Counted from the first letter of the stretch, positions 45,716-58,042 are shown. The stretch is 64,000 nucleotides of DNA from Caprella mutica (GCA_947561585.1 CANNZV010001063.1:1-64000); one strand, 5' to 3'. Numbers and translations are program-made. Notes: generated by a model not told the origin, from the letters alone.

Positions 45716-46810
45716 ATCGTATCCAGGTTCTATAGAACACAGTATCGTATCCAGGTTCTATAGAACACAGTATCGTATCCAGGTTCTATAGAACACAGTA
45801 TCGTATCCAGGTTCTATAGAACACAGTATCGTATCCAGGTTCTATAGAACACAGTATCGTATCCAGGTTCTATAGAACACAGTATCGTATCCAGGTTCTA
45901 TAGAACACAGTATCGTATCGTATCCAAGTTCTATAGAACACAGAATCGTATCCAGGTTCTATAGAACACAGTATCGTATCCAGGTTCTATAGAACACAGT
46001 ATCGTATCCAGGTTCTATAGAACACAGTATCGTATCCAAGTTCTATAGAACACAGTATCGTATCGTATCCAAGTTCTATAGAACACAGAATCGTATCCAG
46101 GTTCTATAGAACACAGTATCGTATCCAGGTTCTATAGAACACAGTATCGTATCGTATCCAAGTTCTATAGAACACAGAATCGTATCCAGGTTCTATAGAA
46201 CACAGTATCGTATCCAGGTTCTATAGAACACAGTATCGTATCCAGGTTCTATAGAACACAGTATCGTATCGTATCCAAGTTCTATAGAACACAGTATCGT
46301 ATCCAGGTTCTATAGAACACAGTATCGTATCCAGGTTCTATAGAACACAATATCGTATCCAAGTTCTATAGAACACAGTATCGTATCCAAGTTCTATAGA
46401 ACACAGTATCGTATCCAAGTTCTATAGAACACAGTATCGTATCCAAGTTCTATAGAACACAGTATCGTATCCAAGTTCTATAGAACACAGTATCGTATCC
46501 AGGTTCTATAGAACACAGTATCGTATCCAGGTTCTATAGAACACAGTATCGTATCCAGGTTCTATAGAACACAGTATCGTATCGTATCCAAGTTCTATAG
46601 AACACAGTATCGTATCCAGGTTCTATAGAACACAGTATCGTATCCAGGTTCTATAGAACACAATATCGTATCCAAGTTCTATAGAACACAGTATCGTATC
46701 CAAGTTCTATAGAACACAGTATCGTATCCAAGTTCTATAGAACACAGTATCGTATCCAAGTTCTATAGAACACAGTATCGTATCCAGGTTCTATAGAACA
46801 CAGTATTAAC
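45690..46810. repeat. 28-bp minisatellite, about 39 copies
   Basis: Unit CAGGTTCTATAGAACACAGT then ATCGTATC. Each unit contains the palindrome GTTCTATAGAAC. Some units carry an extra ATCGT. Blocks of CAAGTT replace CAGGTT, giving a repeated higher-order pattern of about 330 bp. Confidence 0.95.
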
Positions 46811-46811
46811 G

Positions 46812-47300
46812 TATCGTATCCCAGACACAGTAGCAGATCGTATCCTTGCAGGTCCATATCATATGGTCACAGTTACTGCATCACGTTAGTCTTCTCTTGG
46901 TGTAGAGTATCATTGCACAGCAAAGTGATTAAATCCAATGAATCAATTAGTCACAAGAGTAATGCATGTATTAAGTGTATCACAATTACTGGTGTGGTGG
47001 TGTATTAATAGCCACTAGATAGACTTAATGTATCTACGAGCTGGGGGAGAAGAGTGGGGGTTTTCTCACAAATATCTACCCCCTAGAAATGATATTAGCA
47101 CTAAAGAATTGCTTCATAAAAAAAGAACTTTCACAAAGTACACAGAGCCAAAGATACGGAGTGTGGTGACCAGCTAATTTGCATCAGAACAAACTCTAAT
47201 AACTTTGTAGCGATTAGTCACACCCAACTGAGCAATTGGGGAAGCAGAAGAAGGAGAGAAATTGCAATAGAAGGACTGCACTGAGGCACACACACATTCA
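46812..47300. other. Unannotated DNA in first intron
   Basis: Non-repetitive sequence between the 28-bp array and the proposed first exon. Nothing recognised. Confidence 0.4.
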
Positions 47301-47305
47301 CTCAC

Positions 47306-47350
47306 CACTACGACACAACGAGTACTGAAGCTACACCTGCTACATATGAT
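47306..47350 (-). other. Predicted first exon (non-coding) of the A20/AN1 gene
   Basis: The donor GTAGTG|GTGAGTG lies at 47306/47305 on the minus strand. The 5' limit is unknown and is placed just inside the GCGCATGCGC site. This exon is tentative. Confidence 0.35.
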
Positions 47351-47354
47351 AGCC

Positions 47355-47366
47355 AGCGCATGCGCA
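47355..47366. promoter_or_regulatory. NRF1-type palindromic site, candidate promoter
   Basis: TGCGCATGCGCT on the minus strand fits the NRF1-type consensus YGCGCAYGCGCR at all but the final base. Such sites are usual within about 100 bp of transcription starts of housekeeping genes. It stands out in this AT-rich window and lies about 50 bp upstream of the proposed first donor. Confidence 0.45.
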
Positions 47367-47399
47367 CAACCAAAACACAGAAGTACAGGAATTCACTAT

Positions 47400-48040
47400 T
47401 TAGTTAGAACACGCAGAATATATATCTTCAATTTCCGTAACAAATATCTAAGCCATTATAATTGAAGAATGAGTTTTATTAGTCAATAGCGATTGGTGAG
47501 AAGTACAATCGAACATTAAGTAAATGAACGCGGATGTAGAAAATTAAGAGTAATTTGTCTGGCGTAATTAAAACTATTTAAAGTTTCAGTTGATACACGC
47601 ATGAAGAGTAACTTCAGAATATTTGTAAATTGGCACACATGAAAGAAGAAGAGAAAACATTAGCATAAAGAAATAGAGCAGAGGATAGAATTGCGTCACA
47701 CGGACACATCACATGTTATCGGACACATCACATGTTATCGTGTACGCAACTATAGATAGCTGAGGTCCATTGTCATGTGAAAAGATGACTACTTAAATGA
47801 GGACACAATCCAACCAATGGGAGATGTGCTGTGGTTAAATAGGGTTACAATGAGCACAACCACAGATATTGTGGACCTTTAACCACACACACTATTTACG
47901 ATCAGATGGTCACACAGAATAGCATTGCAAAGAAGTGTATTGAAAAGAGCATTGGTGTGCTGTGTACCGAGATATAAAGCTTATATGAACACTGGAGAAT
48001 CACTATCTACTGTGAGGTGAAACGATAGGCATCCTTGATG
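47400..48040. other. Intergenic DNA upstream of the gene
   Basis: Non-repetitive apart from a two-copy CGGACACATCACATGTTAT at 47700-47740. AACCAATGGGA at about 47812 contains a CCAAT-like motif. No gene seen. Confidence 0.4.
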
Positions 48041-48044
48041 CACT

Positions 48045-48575
48045 ACATGAGATGGGGCAGTTAGAATACCATATCCTTGATGCAGTACATATGAAGGGGC
48101 AGTTAGGATACCATATCCTTGATGCAGTACATGAGAAGAGGCAGTTAGGATACCATATCCTTGATGCAGTACATGAGAAGGGGCAGTTAGGATACCATAT
48201 CCTTGATGCACTACATGAGAAGGGGCAGTTAGGATACCATATCCTTGATGCACTACATGAGAAGGGGCAGTTAGGATACCATATCCTTGATGCACTACAT
48301 ATGAAGGGGCAGTTAGGATACCATATCCTTGATGCACTACATGAGAAGGGGCAGTTAGGATACCATATCCTTGATGCAGTACATGAGAAGGGGCAGTTAG
48401 GATACCATATCCTTGATGCACTACATGAGAAGGGGCAGTTAGGATACCATATCCTTGATGCACTACATGAGAAGGGGCAGTTAGGATACCATATCCTTGA
48501 TGCACTACATGAGAATGGGCAGTTAGGATACCATATCCTTGATGCACTACATGAGAAGGGGCAGTTAGGATACAA
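48045..48575. repeat. 42-bp minisatellite, about 13 copies
   Basis: Unit TACCATATCCTTGATGCACT then ACATGAGAAGGGGCAGTTAGGA. Because 42 is divisible by three and the unit lacks stops in several frames, frames of 179-193 codons appear on both strands. They are repeats of a 14-residue period without domain features. There are no spacers, so it is not a CRISPR. Confidence 0.95.
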
Positions 48576-48599
48576 TAGAGCCAAATGCTAAGGTTTCTG

Positions 48600-49565
48600 T
48601 CAGATAAAACTGCATTGATATTATTACTATAAATTATATTGACTTGGGATTGTCAAAATATATTACCTGCCCAATTTTTTGTCACATCTACACAATGACG
48701 TATTTTGATGGTGACAGGTCAGGTAAAATAGTGAGCAAAAAACCTAATTTAAAGGAAAATACAACATTTTTTACAATGCAAAATTCAGATTTTGACCCGT
48801 TTTCTCTTTAATTTATTTCTTTATAAAAAAATTCAACATAGGTATTAAGTAGAGAAATATCACCAAATTTCTATTTGTCACTCAACAACAGTTGGAAGTT
48901 TTCACCAATTTATTGGTTAGAATTCCAACATTTTGCAGCTTGAGTGACAATAAACATAGTTAGTAGCTACTTATTCTAAAACAATGACAATTTATATATT
49001 TTCTTAGTGTCTAGTTGGTTAACTGAGAGATAATATCAGAGATATAGCAACTAAAGTGTGATAAGATAACATGTTTGTCACTCAAGGTATCAGCAGACAG
49101 TAAATGTTTATGTTATGGAAATATCCAAACTACTTATCAGTGCAAGAGATATTTACATCTAATTTTTACACGATATAAGTTGTGAGAAATATTTACATCC
49201 TAATAAAAGATTTAGCTAAATATTTTATTTCAGGTACATACTTAACCACACACAGGAAAAAATAAAATACACATTTTCAAATTTAAATAATTTAGTATTT
49301 GATATAGACACAATAGCTATATATTATTAATATCACATTCATTATAGTAGGTTATTAGCTACTGTTATTTACTCTCAACATGTGATAGTTATATTCTTAT
49401 AGAAATCATTCTAACAAATAAATAATGAGCTTCAGTTTCAGCAATTATTAAAATTAACATTATGAAATTGAGATATTGTATGAACACATTAAATTTCTAT
49501 ACATTTGATGGTACTATATGTAGATATTATTAAAACGGCTCCAACTATTGTACCAAATTTACTAC
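48600..49565. other. Unannotated AT-rich DNA
   Basis: No tandem array or transposon end identified. It ends at the hAT transposase fragment. Confidence 0.45.
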
Positions 49566-49570
49566 TTATA

Positions 49571-49647
49571 GGTTTCTCAATGTCACACTCTTCAGCAGTG
49601 GCAGAAAGACTATTTTCACTGTTGATGAACATTAGTCAGGAGCAGGT
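49571..49647 (+). pseudogene. hAT transposase C-terminal (dimerisation) fragment
   Basis: The plus-strand reading gives SMSHSSAVAERLFSLLMNIS, matching the SSA..ER.FS core of the hAT C-terminal dimerisation domain. The segment is preceded by TTATAG and followed by GAGCAG|GTACAT, so it resembles an exon. A second piece, VEFMES, then a stop, follows a TTATAG acceptor at 49717. No N-terminal or catalytic part was found nearby. It is either a remnant or one exon of a domesticated gene, and a remnant is more likely. Confidence 0.55.
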
Positions 49648-49649
49648 AC

Positions 49650-50720
49650 ATTATAATACATGAATCAATTTAATGACATACATGACAGCATTTGATAGCA
49701 AGTTGATTACATTATAGGTTGAGTTTATGGAAAGTTAACAATTTTGGTTATATCTGAACTTTTGCTTAATTTGATAATCTGATCATTTTGGAGAGAAATT
49801 TAGCATTCTTTGAAGAGTGCTGGAGAGTTTATGAGTCACACTATTATACTTGGGCAGTATGGATACATAGGAATTCTTAAATTCTAAGAAATATATTAAA
49901 AAATCTATTAGCTCTATTAATTGAATTAGCTTTCCTATATCTATATGATAGCTTAATACCAGAGCTGGAAAGCTAGCTATAAATGGACTGGCTCCGACTC
50001 TGGAGCCACTGTTTGAAATTTATAGCTCCGACTACAAAGTCATAAATTAATTTTAATTCAACAGATATTCAGGAACATCCACATAAAGATTAACATGTAG
50101 AAAATTATAAAATGATTATTCAATATTTACAACAAAAGTCCAATACTCTAATTAATCAGCCACCTTTCGATTAATCTTTTACGATCAGAATTATTTCAAA
50201 AATTATAATTTTATTAACTTTGAATGTGTCTAGTTAGTAGCCAATAAATAGTTAATAAATATATGTACTAATTTTAATTAGTTTTGAAATTTCCTGAATT
50301 TTTTTTTTTAACATGTGACATGATAGTCACATTTGTCACTAGGCTCCACACATTCAATTTATCACAGCAAAGTACCTACTTAATTTTTATGTGACAAATT
50401 CGTCACACACGTCATGAAGCACTAATGAATCAATTTACTGCTTTATAGAAAAACTGCCTGAGCCTTGAGCCATCTGCAATGCTAGTTACTTCAGCTACGC
50501 TACGCTGTTTGTATGTTCAGCCGAGCTTTGGTTCCGATTCCCCAGTCCTGCTCATTACTCTATGTTCAACTTTTCTTACAAATTAAAAAATAGAATAAAT
50601 GTTGGGTTATGAAAAATACAGTGCACAGTCTTTCAAAGTATATTGATATTCCAAGTTAGAGCGTTGTCGGTACTGTGTGAATTCTATACCATGGAAGGTT
50701 GCTTGATTGTAATATCATTA
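49650..50720. other. DNA with possible hAT-type ends
   Basis: CCAGAGCTGGAAAGCTAGC at about 49960 and GGTTCCGATTCCCCAGTCCTG at about 50530 both look like hAT-type termini in opposite orientation. They could bound a ~590-bp remnant. Target duplications were not found. Confidence 0.3.
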
Positions 50721-50732
50721 TATAATATAACT

Positions 50733-51716
50733 GGTTCCGGAAAATATGCCCACAAGAGAGAAGCCCACAGGAAAATTGCCCACCGGATATATGCCCACAA
50801 GGAAAAAAGCCCACAACTACCTAATTTTCATAATACAGTAAACATAAAGGGGTTTTGAATATGGGCATAAGTTAACGGCAAATATAAAAAAACATGTTTT
50901 TAATTCATATTAGTATAGGGTTTAACGTCAGCTTTCAGCCAATTTCGCCGACGTGCAAAATAAATTTTAAAAAGGACTGGAAGAAGCAGTCTGAAAGGAA
51001 AGTAGTTTCATGAACAAAATCGCTTACCACCGCTGGTGACAAAACTAATGGATGATAAAAAACTACTCTGTGAATGCAGTCATTTAACAAGGAATATGAC
51101 TAAAAGGGGCACAAGCGCCAGTGGTTGCAGTCAAGGATGGAAGAGGAAAATGAAGAGGTGATAGTAAATGAAGCTTACGAGCCTGTCTAACACAAATATC
51201 TAAGACCTAGTTGTTGAAGAGCATAACCCTAGCGCTATCCTATAAAACTGCAAGTAGCGTTAAAAATTATAAATATGATAAGATATAATACATAATCAAA
51301 ATAACAACAGTTCGGAACACAAGGGACGCCACACCCTTCCTCTTCCATTCACATCAAACAGCTTTAAGATAGAGCACCTGTGGACAAAATATAATTGAAA
51401 TGGTAAAATGAAGATCACAGATGATTTTCAAATTTATAATTTTATATACAATAAAATTTAATTTCAACAAGTATACAATTAATCTTAGCGATGAAGGCTT
51501 TCAAAATGAGACAAAAGGTGAAAGACATAGAAAATTAATTGAATATTTGTATCGTTGTAAACTAATGCCCTTATTAAAAACACCTTTATGTTTCTTGTAT
51601 TTCAAAAAATTTGGTAGTTGTGGGCTTTTTTCCTGTGGGCTTTTTTTCTTGTGGGTTTTTTTCTTGTGGGTTTTTTTCTTGTGGGCTTTTATCCTGTAGG
51701 TATCTTTCCGGTCACC
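50733..51716. mobile_element. Foldback element FB3 (984 bp)
   Basis: It is flanked by the exact 9-bp duplication AATATAACT (50724-50732 and 51717-51725). The left end is GGTTCCGGAAAATATGCC and the right end, reversed, GGTGACCGGAAAGATACC. The arms are short arrays of 14-16-bp units built on GCCCACAAGGAAAA: about five units at 50745-50815 and about six inverted at 51610-51700. The interior holds a TTTAACGTC-family repeat and no gene. Ends and duplication length match FB1 and FB2, while the array unit is different. Confidence 0.9.
50920..51390 (+). repeat. Dispersed repeat (TTTAACGTC family) inside FB3
   Basis: Blocks in order: GGGTTTAACGTCAGCTTT, GACTGGAAGAAGCAGTCTG, AGTAGTTTCATGAAC, GGAAGAGGAAAATGAAGAG, and a distal ACGCCACACCCTTCCTCTTC block. 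The same modules occur at 61740-62280. Its presence means FB3 either captured or was invaded by the repeat. Confidence 0.65.
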
Positions 51717-51729
51717 AATATAACTATAT

Positions 51730-52140
51730 TTTGCATCAAATTATGAATTGTTCCATCCCCTGACTGACCACCACTAGAATTGTTCAACTTCTTCATTCCC
51801 GATTCTTTGCCGATACCACTAGTATTTAAAAAAAATTATAATATAATTTAGCTATAAGTCATCTATTACAAAGAAATTTTTTAATTTTAGTTGATGTAAC
51901 AATTGTTTCATATAGATAGGTAATCCTAATTTTCAAAATTATAAATCTCATTTAAATAATCAAAGTATCGGTGAAAATTTAGGTATCTGAATCAGCAGGG
52001 TATCGGTATCGGCCAAAAATGTTGGTATCGTCCTATCCCTAGAGTTTTAACACATGTTTGACATTCTCCACTTAGTTCAAAGCTTATTTTTGAAAATGAA
52101 AATATTTTGTAGATAGCGTTCTGAAGATCACAACATATGG
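51730..52140. other. Possible end of another hAT-like element
   Basis: GGTATCGGTATCGGCC followed by TATCGTCCTATCCCTAG at about 52045 reads, reversed, as CTAGGGATAGGACGATACC, a hAT-style terminus with ATACC repeats. The left end is not identified. Confidence 0.3.
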
Positions 52141-52147
52141 GCCTTAA

Positions 52148-52548
52148 GGCCCGTTTACACGCTACAATAAATTGAAGCAATTTATTGAACACAGAGATCG
52201 TACCAATAAATCGGATGATTTTGACAGTGTTTACACTCAACGATTTTTATTCCCAATATTTTTATTTTATACTAGCAGTCATGGAAGAAACACATTATGG
52301 TGGTCTGCATTTGGAATGCGTTTAGAATTATATATTGAGCTTGACTGTAACGATTTCTTGGAACCCTGTTTAAAAGTACAAATTTTTCATTATGATTCAT
52401 ATAAATTTGAGCCTGCTGGCACCAATCACACAATCTAATTCCAACTCCAATAAATTGCTACAATCTCCTATTTACACGAAATGATAAATTATAGCAATCT
52501 CTTCTTTACGATAAATTGCTCTAATTTATTGTAGTGTGTAAATGTGCC
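52148..52548. mobile_element. TTAA-flanked MITE (401 bp)
   Basis: TTAA lies on both sides (52144-52147, 52549-52552). The ends GGCCCGTTTACACGC and (reversed) GGCACATTTACACAC are followed on both arms by CTACAATAAATTG. The motif CAATAAATTG and partial forms recur several times inside. TTAA duplications suit Kolobok or piggyBac. The resemblance to the TAA-flanked element at 25384 leaves PIF/Harbinger possible. Confidence 0.7.
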
Positions 52549-52559
52549 TTAAGACTTTT

Positions 52560-55300
52560 CAATGGGAATATTGGATTACCACATGTGCATCCCTGACAGG
52601 GAAACTATTAAAACAGTTCAGAAACTTGCAAACTTCAAAAATGATCTGTAAAGCTGTAATAAAAAAAGGTTTAGTTGACAAGGGTGATACATAAATAAAC
52701 CCATCCTAATAACCATCAATAGTGATTTTTATATTTAGAGAGTACTAAGTAGTCTCAAATAAAATACTATAGTTCTGTTTTTCATGAACTCACCCTATTT
52801 CTAATCAAAACACTTAAAAAGACCATGCTTTATAATATGGGAGAATAGCCAAGGCCACACTGCAGAAACTAGTAGTGTACAAATTCTCTATTTTGCTCTC
52901 TGGGTCTCAGTAAAAATAATTGTTAATATAAGAGGATTTAAATATATGATTATCATATTATAAATTCATTTAGTAGACATCAGTTTCTCCACACATTAAA
53001 TTTACTTTGATAGTCATGAACCAAAATAATTTTTAAAAAGAACTAATTCAATATTTCCATCAGGAAACATGAACAAAAATAGCATCCAATTACTGGTTCA
53101 TTAACATAACATATTTATTAGGCAGTTTCAAATAATTTCATCAAAAGTTAAAGAAATGTAGACCAAACCACCCCACCCAGTATATGCTATAGCTTCATAT
53201 CAATCAATGTTTACCATTAAATATATATCATTCAGACTGCAGAATCTAGGCCATGTTTCAAAGTATGGACAAAGTCACCAATAATTGGCAACTTTTGATG
53301 GGTGAAAAAACTGTTAAATCACTGATAAAATAGCCATGAAGGATACATATGCATCAGTCATGAAACATAATGATGTTTTAACTGTAAATTCTTCACTAAG
53401 AATCCAAATATCTACCTTAATTATGAGTTAAATGTGGCGATAAAGGTACATTTTCTCATCAAACTGGCGACTTTCCTGCCACACTATGAAACATGGAATC
53501 TGGGTGGAGTGTTTGCATAGAAAAGCTCAAATGTACCATTTATTCACAGTGAAAATAAGAGAAATTAAGTCCCATTACTTCCATATTTGCAAACTGGTAA
53601 ACCTCCAAGTTTCAAACAATGACCAGATTGCAAGAGCTGGCTACGTATTCTAAAAGAAATCGTCTCTTCTAGGACCCAAGTAAAATAGTAAGGTTTGTTT
53701 AACTTTTTTTTCTCTCAAAATGGAGCTGAATTTTTCATAAATACTCTCAGAAATAACCAATCTGCAAAAACTGGTAAAGTGTTCATAAGGATCTCTTATT
53801 CTGTTTGTAGCAAAATGAATGCAAATATAGAGATTAATTCAGAAGTGTTAGTAGCAAAATTAATGCAAATATTGAAATATAGGAATTAATTTCAATTGTT
53901 TGGAAGGAATATCTCAAATATCTCCCATAATCTGCAGACTGGCAAAATAACACTGTAGCTTAGGAGAAAATTAAATATTTCTCTCCAATCGCAATTTACA
54001 GGCTCAAATTTACAATCACAAACTCACCAATATATTGGCGAGCAAAGACGTACTTCATTATCTGGCAGCAAGGGCGTACCGCAGAATCTAGTCTGAAAAG
54101 AAGGTCTCCTCAGACCCAGGATCTTTTACAGAAATGGAGACTTGGGCGCAGCAAATAACATGGGAACATAGGAATTAATGGGACTTGGGCGCAGGATTAA
54201 TCGACAAATCCTGCTGTACTTTTCAGACTGGCGCAGAATAAGGGAGATTTTCGAGATAATTTTGAATAAATTCCTATATTTACATTAATTTTAATGTGAA
54301 CATAAAAAGAGATGTCCAGACTGCAGGAACTGGGAAACTGTTCTCTAAGAAATCCACTATTTTGGCTTTGTTCTCAGTAAAATACATGTAAATATATGAG
54401 AAAATTGAGGATTGTTCTCTAGCTATTTATTCTAATGTTACCATTAATTTTTGGTGGATAAATTGGGAAAATGTTAGTGTATCAGCAAAAGTATTGAAAA
54501 TTGTTGGTGGATTTTTTCAGCTTTTTGTGAAAGTCATAGTCAATGGAATATTTTGCACCAAATAGTCAAATACAGGCTGGTAAAATATTAATTGCCTCAA
54601 AATTTAAAGCTACTTTGACAAATAATGGCGAGTTTAGACATGCTTGATTACCTGGAAATTGACATACCTGTGAATCTGTGATTTTCCAGGAAGAAAAGTA
54701 TGACAGGATCTCAGTCTTAAACATCCTGAGTCTCAGCCTTACTCAATTCTATGTAGGACCCAAATCCCAATTCATGTGAAAAAATCCTGGGTCTGACCAT
54801 CTAAGAAGTCAGGGGACATAAATATTCTTTTCTTCATGATGGAATGGAGCCAGTCTGCAGAATATGGAATATTTTTCCAAGATTCTCTGCGGGAGTTTTT
54901 GATTGAATTTTTAGAAATTGGAGATCTCTGCGAGAGATCTTTAATTAATTCCTACATTACCATTAATTTAGCTGCAGGAGATTTTGAATTAATTCCTATG
55001 TTACCATTAATTTAGCTGCGGGAGATTCTGAATCTGCTACTGAGAGTCAGAGAGTAACCGCCTCTCAAATTAAAATCTCTGCGGGAGAAGAGACACATTC
55101 TGCAGACTGGGAATGGAGTACCGAGTAATGGTATGATTTTAAAAATATAAGCCAATTTATTGGCTTTAACTGATGCACTGAAGTCGACAGAATATGGGGT
55201 ATAGTTTCTGAGCAATCAATCAATAATTTCCTATCCGAGAACAAAACGCAAGAGAATATTTCTTGGGAGTCTTCCGAGTCTGGAGAACACTTTTGACTAA
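52560..55300. repeat. Degenerate long-period repeat region
   Basis: Phrases such as CTGCAGACTGG, AACTGGTAAA/AACTGGGAAA, GTTCTCTAAG and TTAATTCCTATATTACCATT return every ~100-250 bp with heavy divergence. A clearer short direct repeat (AATTCCTAYRTTACCATTAA..TTAGCTGC, ~56 bp) lies at 54945-55020. No gene seen. This looks like an old decayed satellite. Confidence 0.45.
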
Positions 55301-56680
55301 AACATGAAAAAGGTTAGCAAGATCTAAAGAGCAACTCTACGTACAGTACCTAACAACTTGAAGGCTGGACAAGAAATGAAAAGATTAGAATCACCAGCCC
55401 CCAGCACAAACAAAACACAAGGGACACAGTTCAGTTACTGAGAATGTGAAATGGATAAACCAGGATAATCATAACCCTACCCTTTGGTCCTGGGTTTAAG
55501 GGAAAGGATTTAATTATTGGATACTTATTTTTCTTTACATGGATACCTAACTAGGTAGGTACACAGGTATTAAAAATGGAATATTTTAATTTTTAATGAT
55601 CATTATCAAAAACTTTACCAAATTATACCTAGATCAAATTTTCTATAATTTTGATAGTTTAAGCCATCATAGGCCTAGTTAGTTCATATGCTCATTTTAA
55701 ATTTTCTATCTGGTAATAGGCAAAGAAAATAAGCATCCTGTAATTGGTTCATTACCCTAGGGCCTAGATGATTGAAAATAAATATTCTGGAACTCTGAAA
55801 GATAAAGAGTTATAGGTAGTACCAACTTAGGAATTATTTAATAATTAATATTTAATATCCTAGCCATAAGTAATTAGCTTACTTAACTCCCAAAGCAGAT
55901 AAGTAATCAAAAAAGACTCCTAAGCTTTTTTTTAAATACCTAGGCTAACTAGGTAGGATTTATCTAGGAATGTGGTACATTAATAACACTAAAATATAAC
56001 CAATTAGAAACAAAGAAATACTACCTACCTATAACGTCATAATTCAATGGAAGAACGTAGGTACCTAACTAGGTACCATTCTAGTTCCTTATTGCCTTTA
56101 ACTAGTAAATCAATGGGAATGTGCAGACCTTTTTTTAATTAGGTAAATACTTAATAGTTTAGATCATCTGCACATCACAGCCCAGATAAATCCACTTTAT
56201 AAATAAAATAGATTCTACCTAGGTATACGAGGTTAACGATAAAGGAAGTTAAAGAAACATGGCGGACTCCGTAACTTCTGATAGTCATTGCTGTTGCAGT
56301 CAAAACATTACTACACAATATCATCACTTATCAATTCATAAACACAAAAATATGGATAAAAAAAAATTAAACTATTTTACCTAATAACATCAAATAGATA
56401 TTTCACCACACAAAGATAGCTCAATTAAAAGATATATGTGAAGTAGCAATATAGATATTATAGTGCTGCTCACATCCACCCTTTATGGCATGTACGCACA
56501 TACTATTCTGTTCATTAAACTCATTCAGATAATATTATATTATTAATATTATAATATAAACAATTATCAACTCTCAGTCCACTGAAGGAGGGGAGTTTAT
56601 ACAGTACATATGCGAAAAAATTACTGCATATATAGAGGCTAATATCTTGAATCAGGGTTGCTTTTATAACATCTTCAATG
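55300..56680. other. Unannotated AT-rich DNA
   Basis: No exon-like or transposon-like signals. Many short TACCTA/TAGGTA words, with no array. Confidence 0.5.
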
Positions 56681-56689
56681 TTGAGCCAA

Positions 56690-57400
56690 TGGGAGACGAC
56701 AAATGCATGGAAAATGGGATAAAATGAGGGTTTATATTATGACACCATCACTGCTGAGCCAATGAGAGCCTGAGAGATGATAGTTGCATGGAGAATGGGG
56801 GTCAATGGAGGGTTTATATTATGACACCATCACTGCTGAGACTGAGTCAATGAGAGATTGAGAGGTGATAGTTGCATAGAAAATGGGGGTTAATGGAGGG
56901 TTTATATCATGACATCATCACTGCTGAGCCAATGAGAGCCTGAGAAGCGATAGTTGCATTGGAGAATTGGGGTCAATGAAGGGTTTATATCATGGCATTA
57001 TCACTGCTGAGCCTATGAGAGGCAATAGTTGCTGGGGGAATGGGGGTCAACGGAAAGTTTACTTTATATTATGACATCATCTCTGCAAAGCCATTAGAGA
57101 TACGGTAGTTGCATGGAGAATGGGGTCAATCATCATTGAAGTGTTTACATTATGACATCAATGCAGAGTCAATGAGAGAAGATTGTATTATTATTGTAAG
57201 AGAATAGGGGTATATCGAGGATTTATACCATGACATCATCACTGCAGAACCAATTAATGATAGACCGTTTACGATATAGTTGCATGGAGAATGTGATTCA
57301 ATGAAGGCTAATGAGAGTCGATATTTGCATGGAGAATGGGGGTTAATGGCGGGTTTATAGTATGAGATCATCACTGCTATGCCAATGCAATGAGATACGA
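56690..57400. repeat. Degenerate ~100-bp tandem repeat, about 7 copies
   Basis: Units carry GAGCCAATGAGAG, GATAGTTGCATGGAGAATGG, GTCAATGGAGGGTTTATATT and ATGACATCATCACTGCT in the same order, with indels between copies. Confidence 0.85.
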
Positions 57401-57429
57401 TAAGTTGATAACTGCGTTTGGACCGTGGT

Positions 57430-58042
57430 AGTATTACAAAATACAAAGAGGACTGCTAGCTAGGTATTGTGCCACGAATTCAGTCAATGAGAAACAAAAA
57501 TACATAAATTTATAGCTATATAATCAATGCACAATGAAAGTATGTGACCACATGACGGAATTGGCGAGGATCAAAAAGGCAATTGAGATCAGCGGCAATG
57601 GACATATAGAGACATGTTTCGTGAAATTACAATGGACCATTGCAGTGACCCACTGAAAATAAATTAAGATGTTTTTTTCTGTTAATATAACAAATAATAT
57701 TGCCTTAATTCCTCATTTACACTATTCAACTACACTCGTAATGTAACCCCCCTGATAACATTGCACTATCGGGCCAACGTCGTAAAGTAAAGTCACGATC
57801 GGACATTGGCACGCCGGTGCTATTAGTAAATGGGTAACTTTTAGTAAAATGGTTGTACTATCAGAGAATTTTTTTTTAATTACTCGTAATGTATGTAGAT
57901 GAGTATTTAGTGAAATCTTCAAGACAAACTACTAAATTAAACCAATTTTAACGCCAAAAAAACGCATGCATTATTTACTGGCATTATTTTCTTTATTTGT
58001 CAGACTGTGAATCGTTGTTTGAATATCAAATATCACTCACAA
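57430..58042. other. Unannotated DNA
   Basis: No recognisable feature. Confidence 0.5.

Noticed and set aside
47981..48591. Open frames of 179-193 codons on both strands
   Set aside because: They are produced by a 42-bp tandem repeat (14-residue period) in several frames at once. There is no start context, domain or splice evidence.
51421..51699. 92-codon plus-strand frame ending in FLWVFFLW repeats
   Set aside because: It runs through the interior and right arm array of FB3. The repetitive end comes from the GCCCAC-type units.
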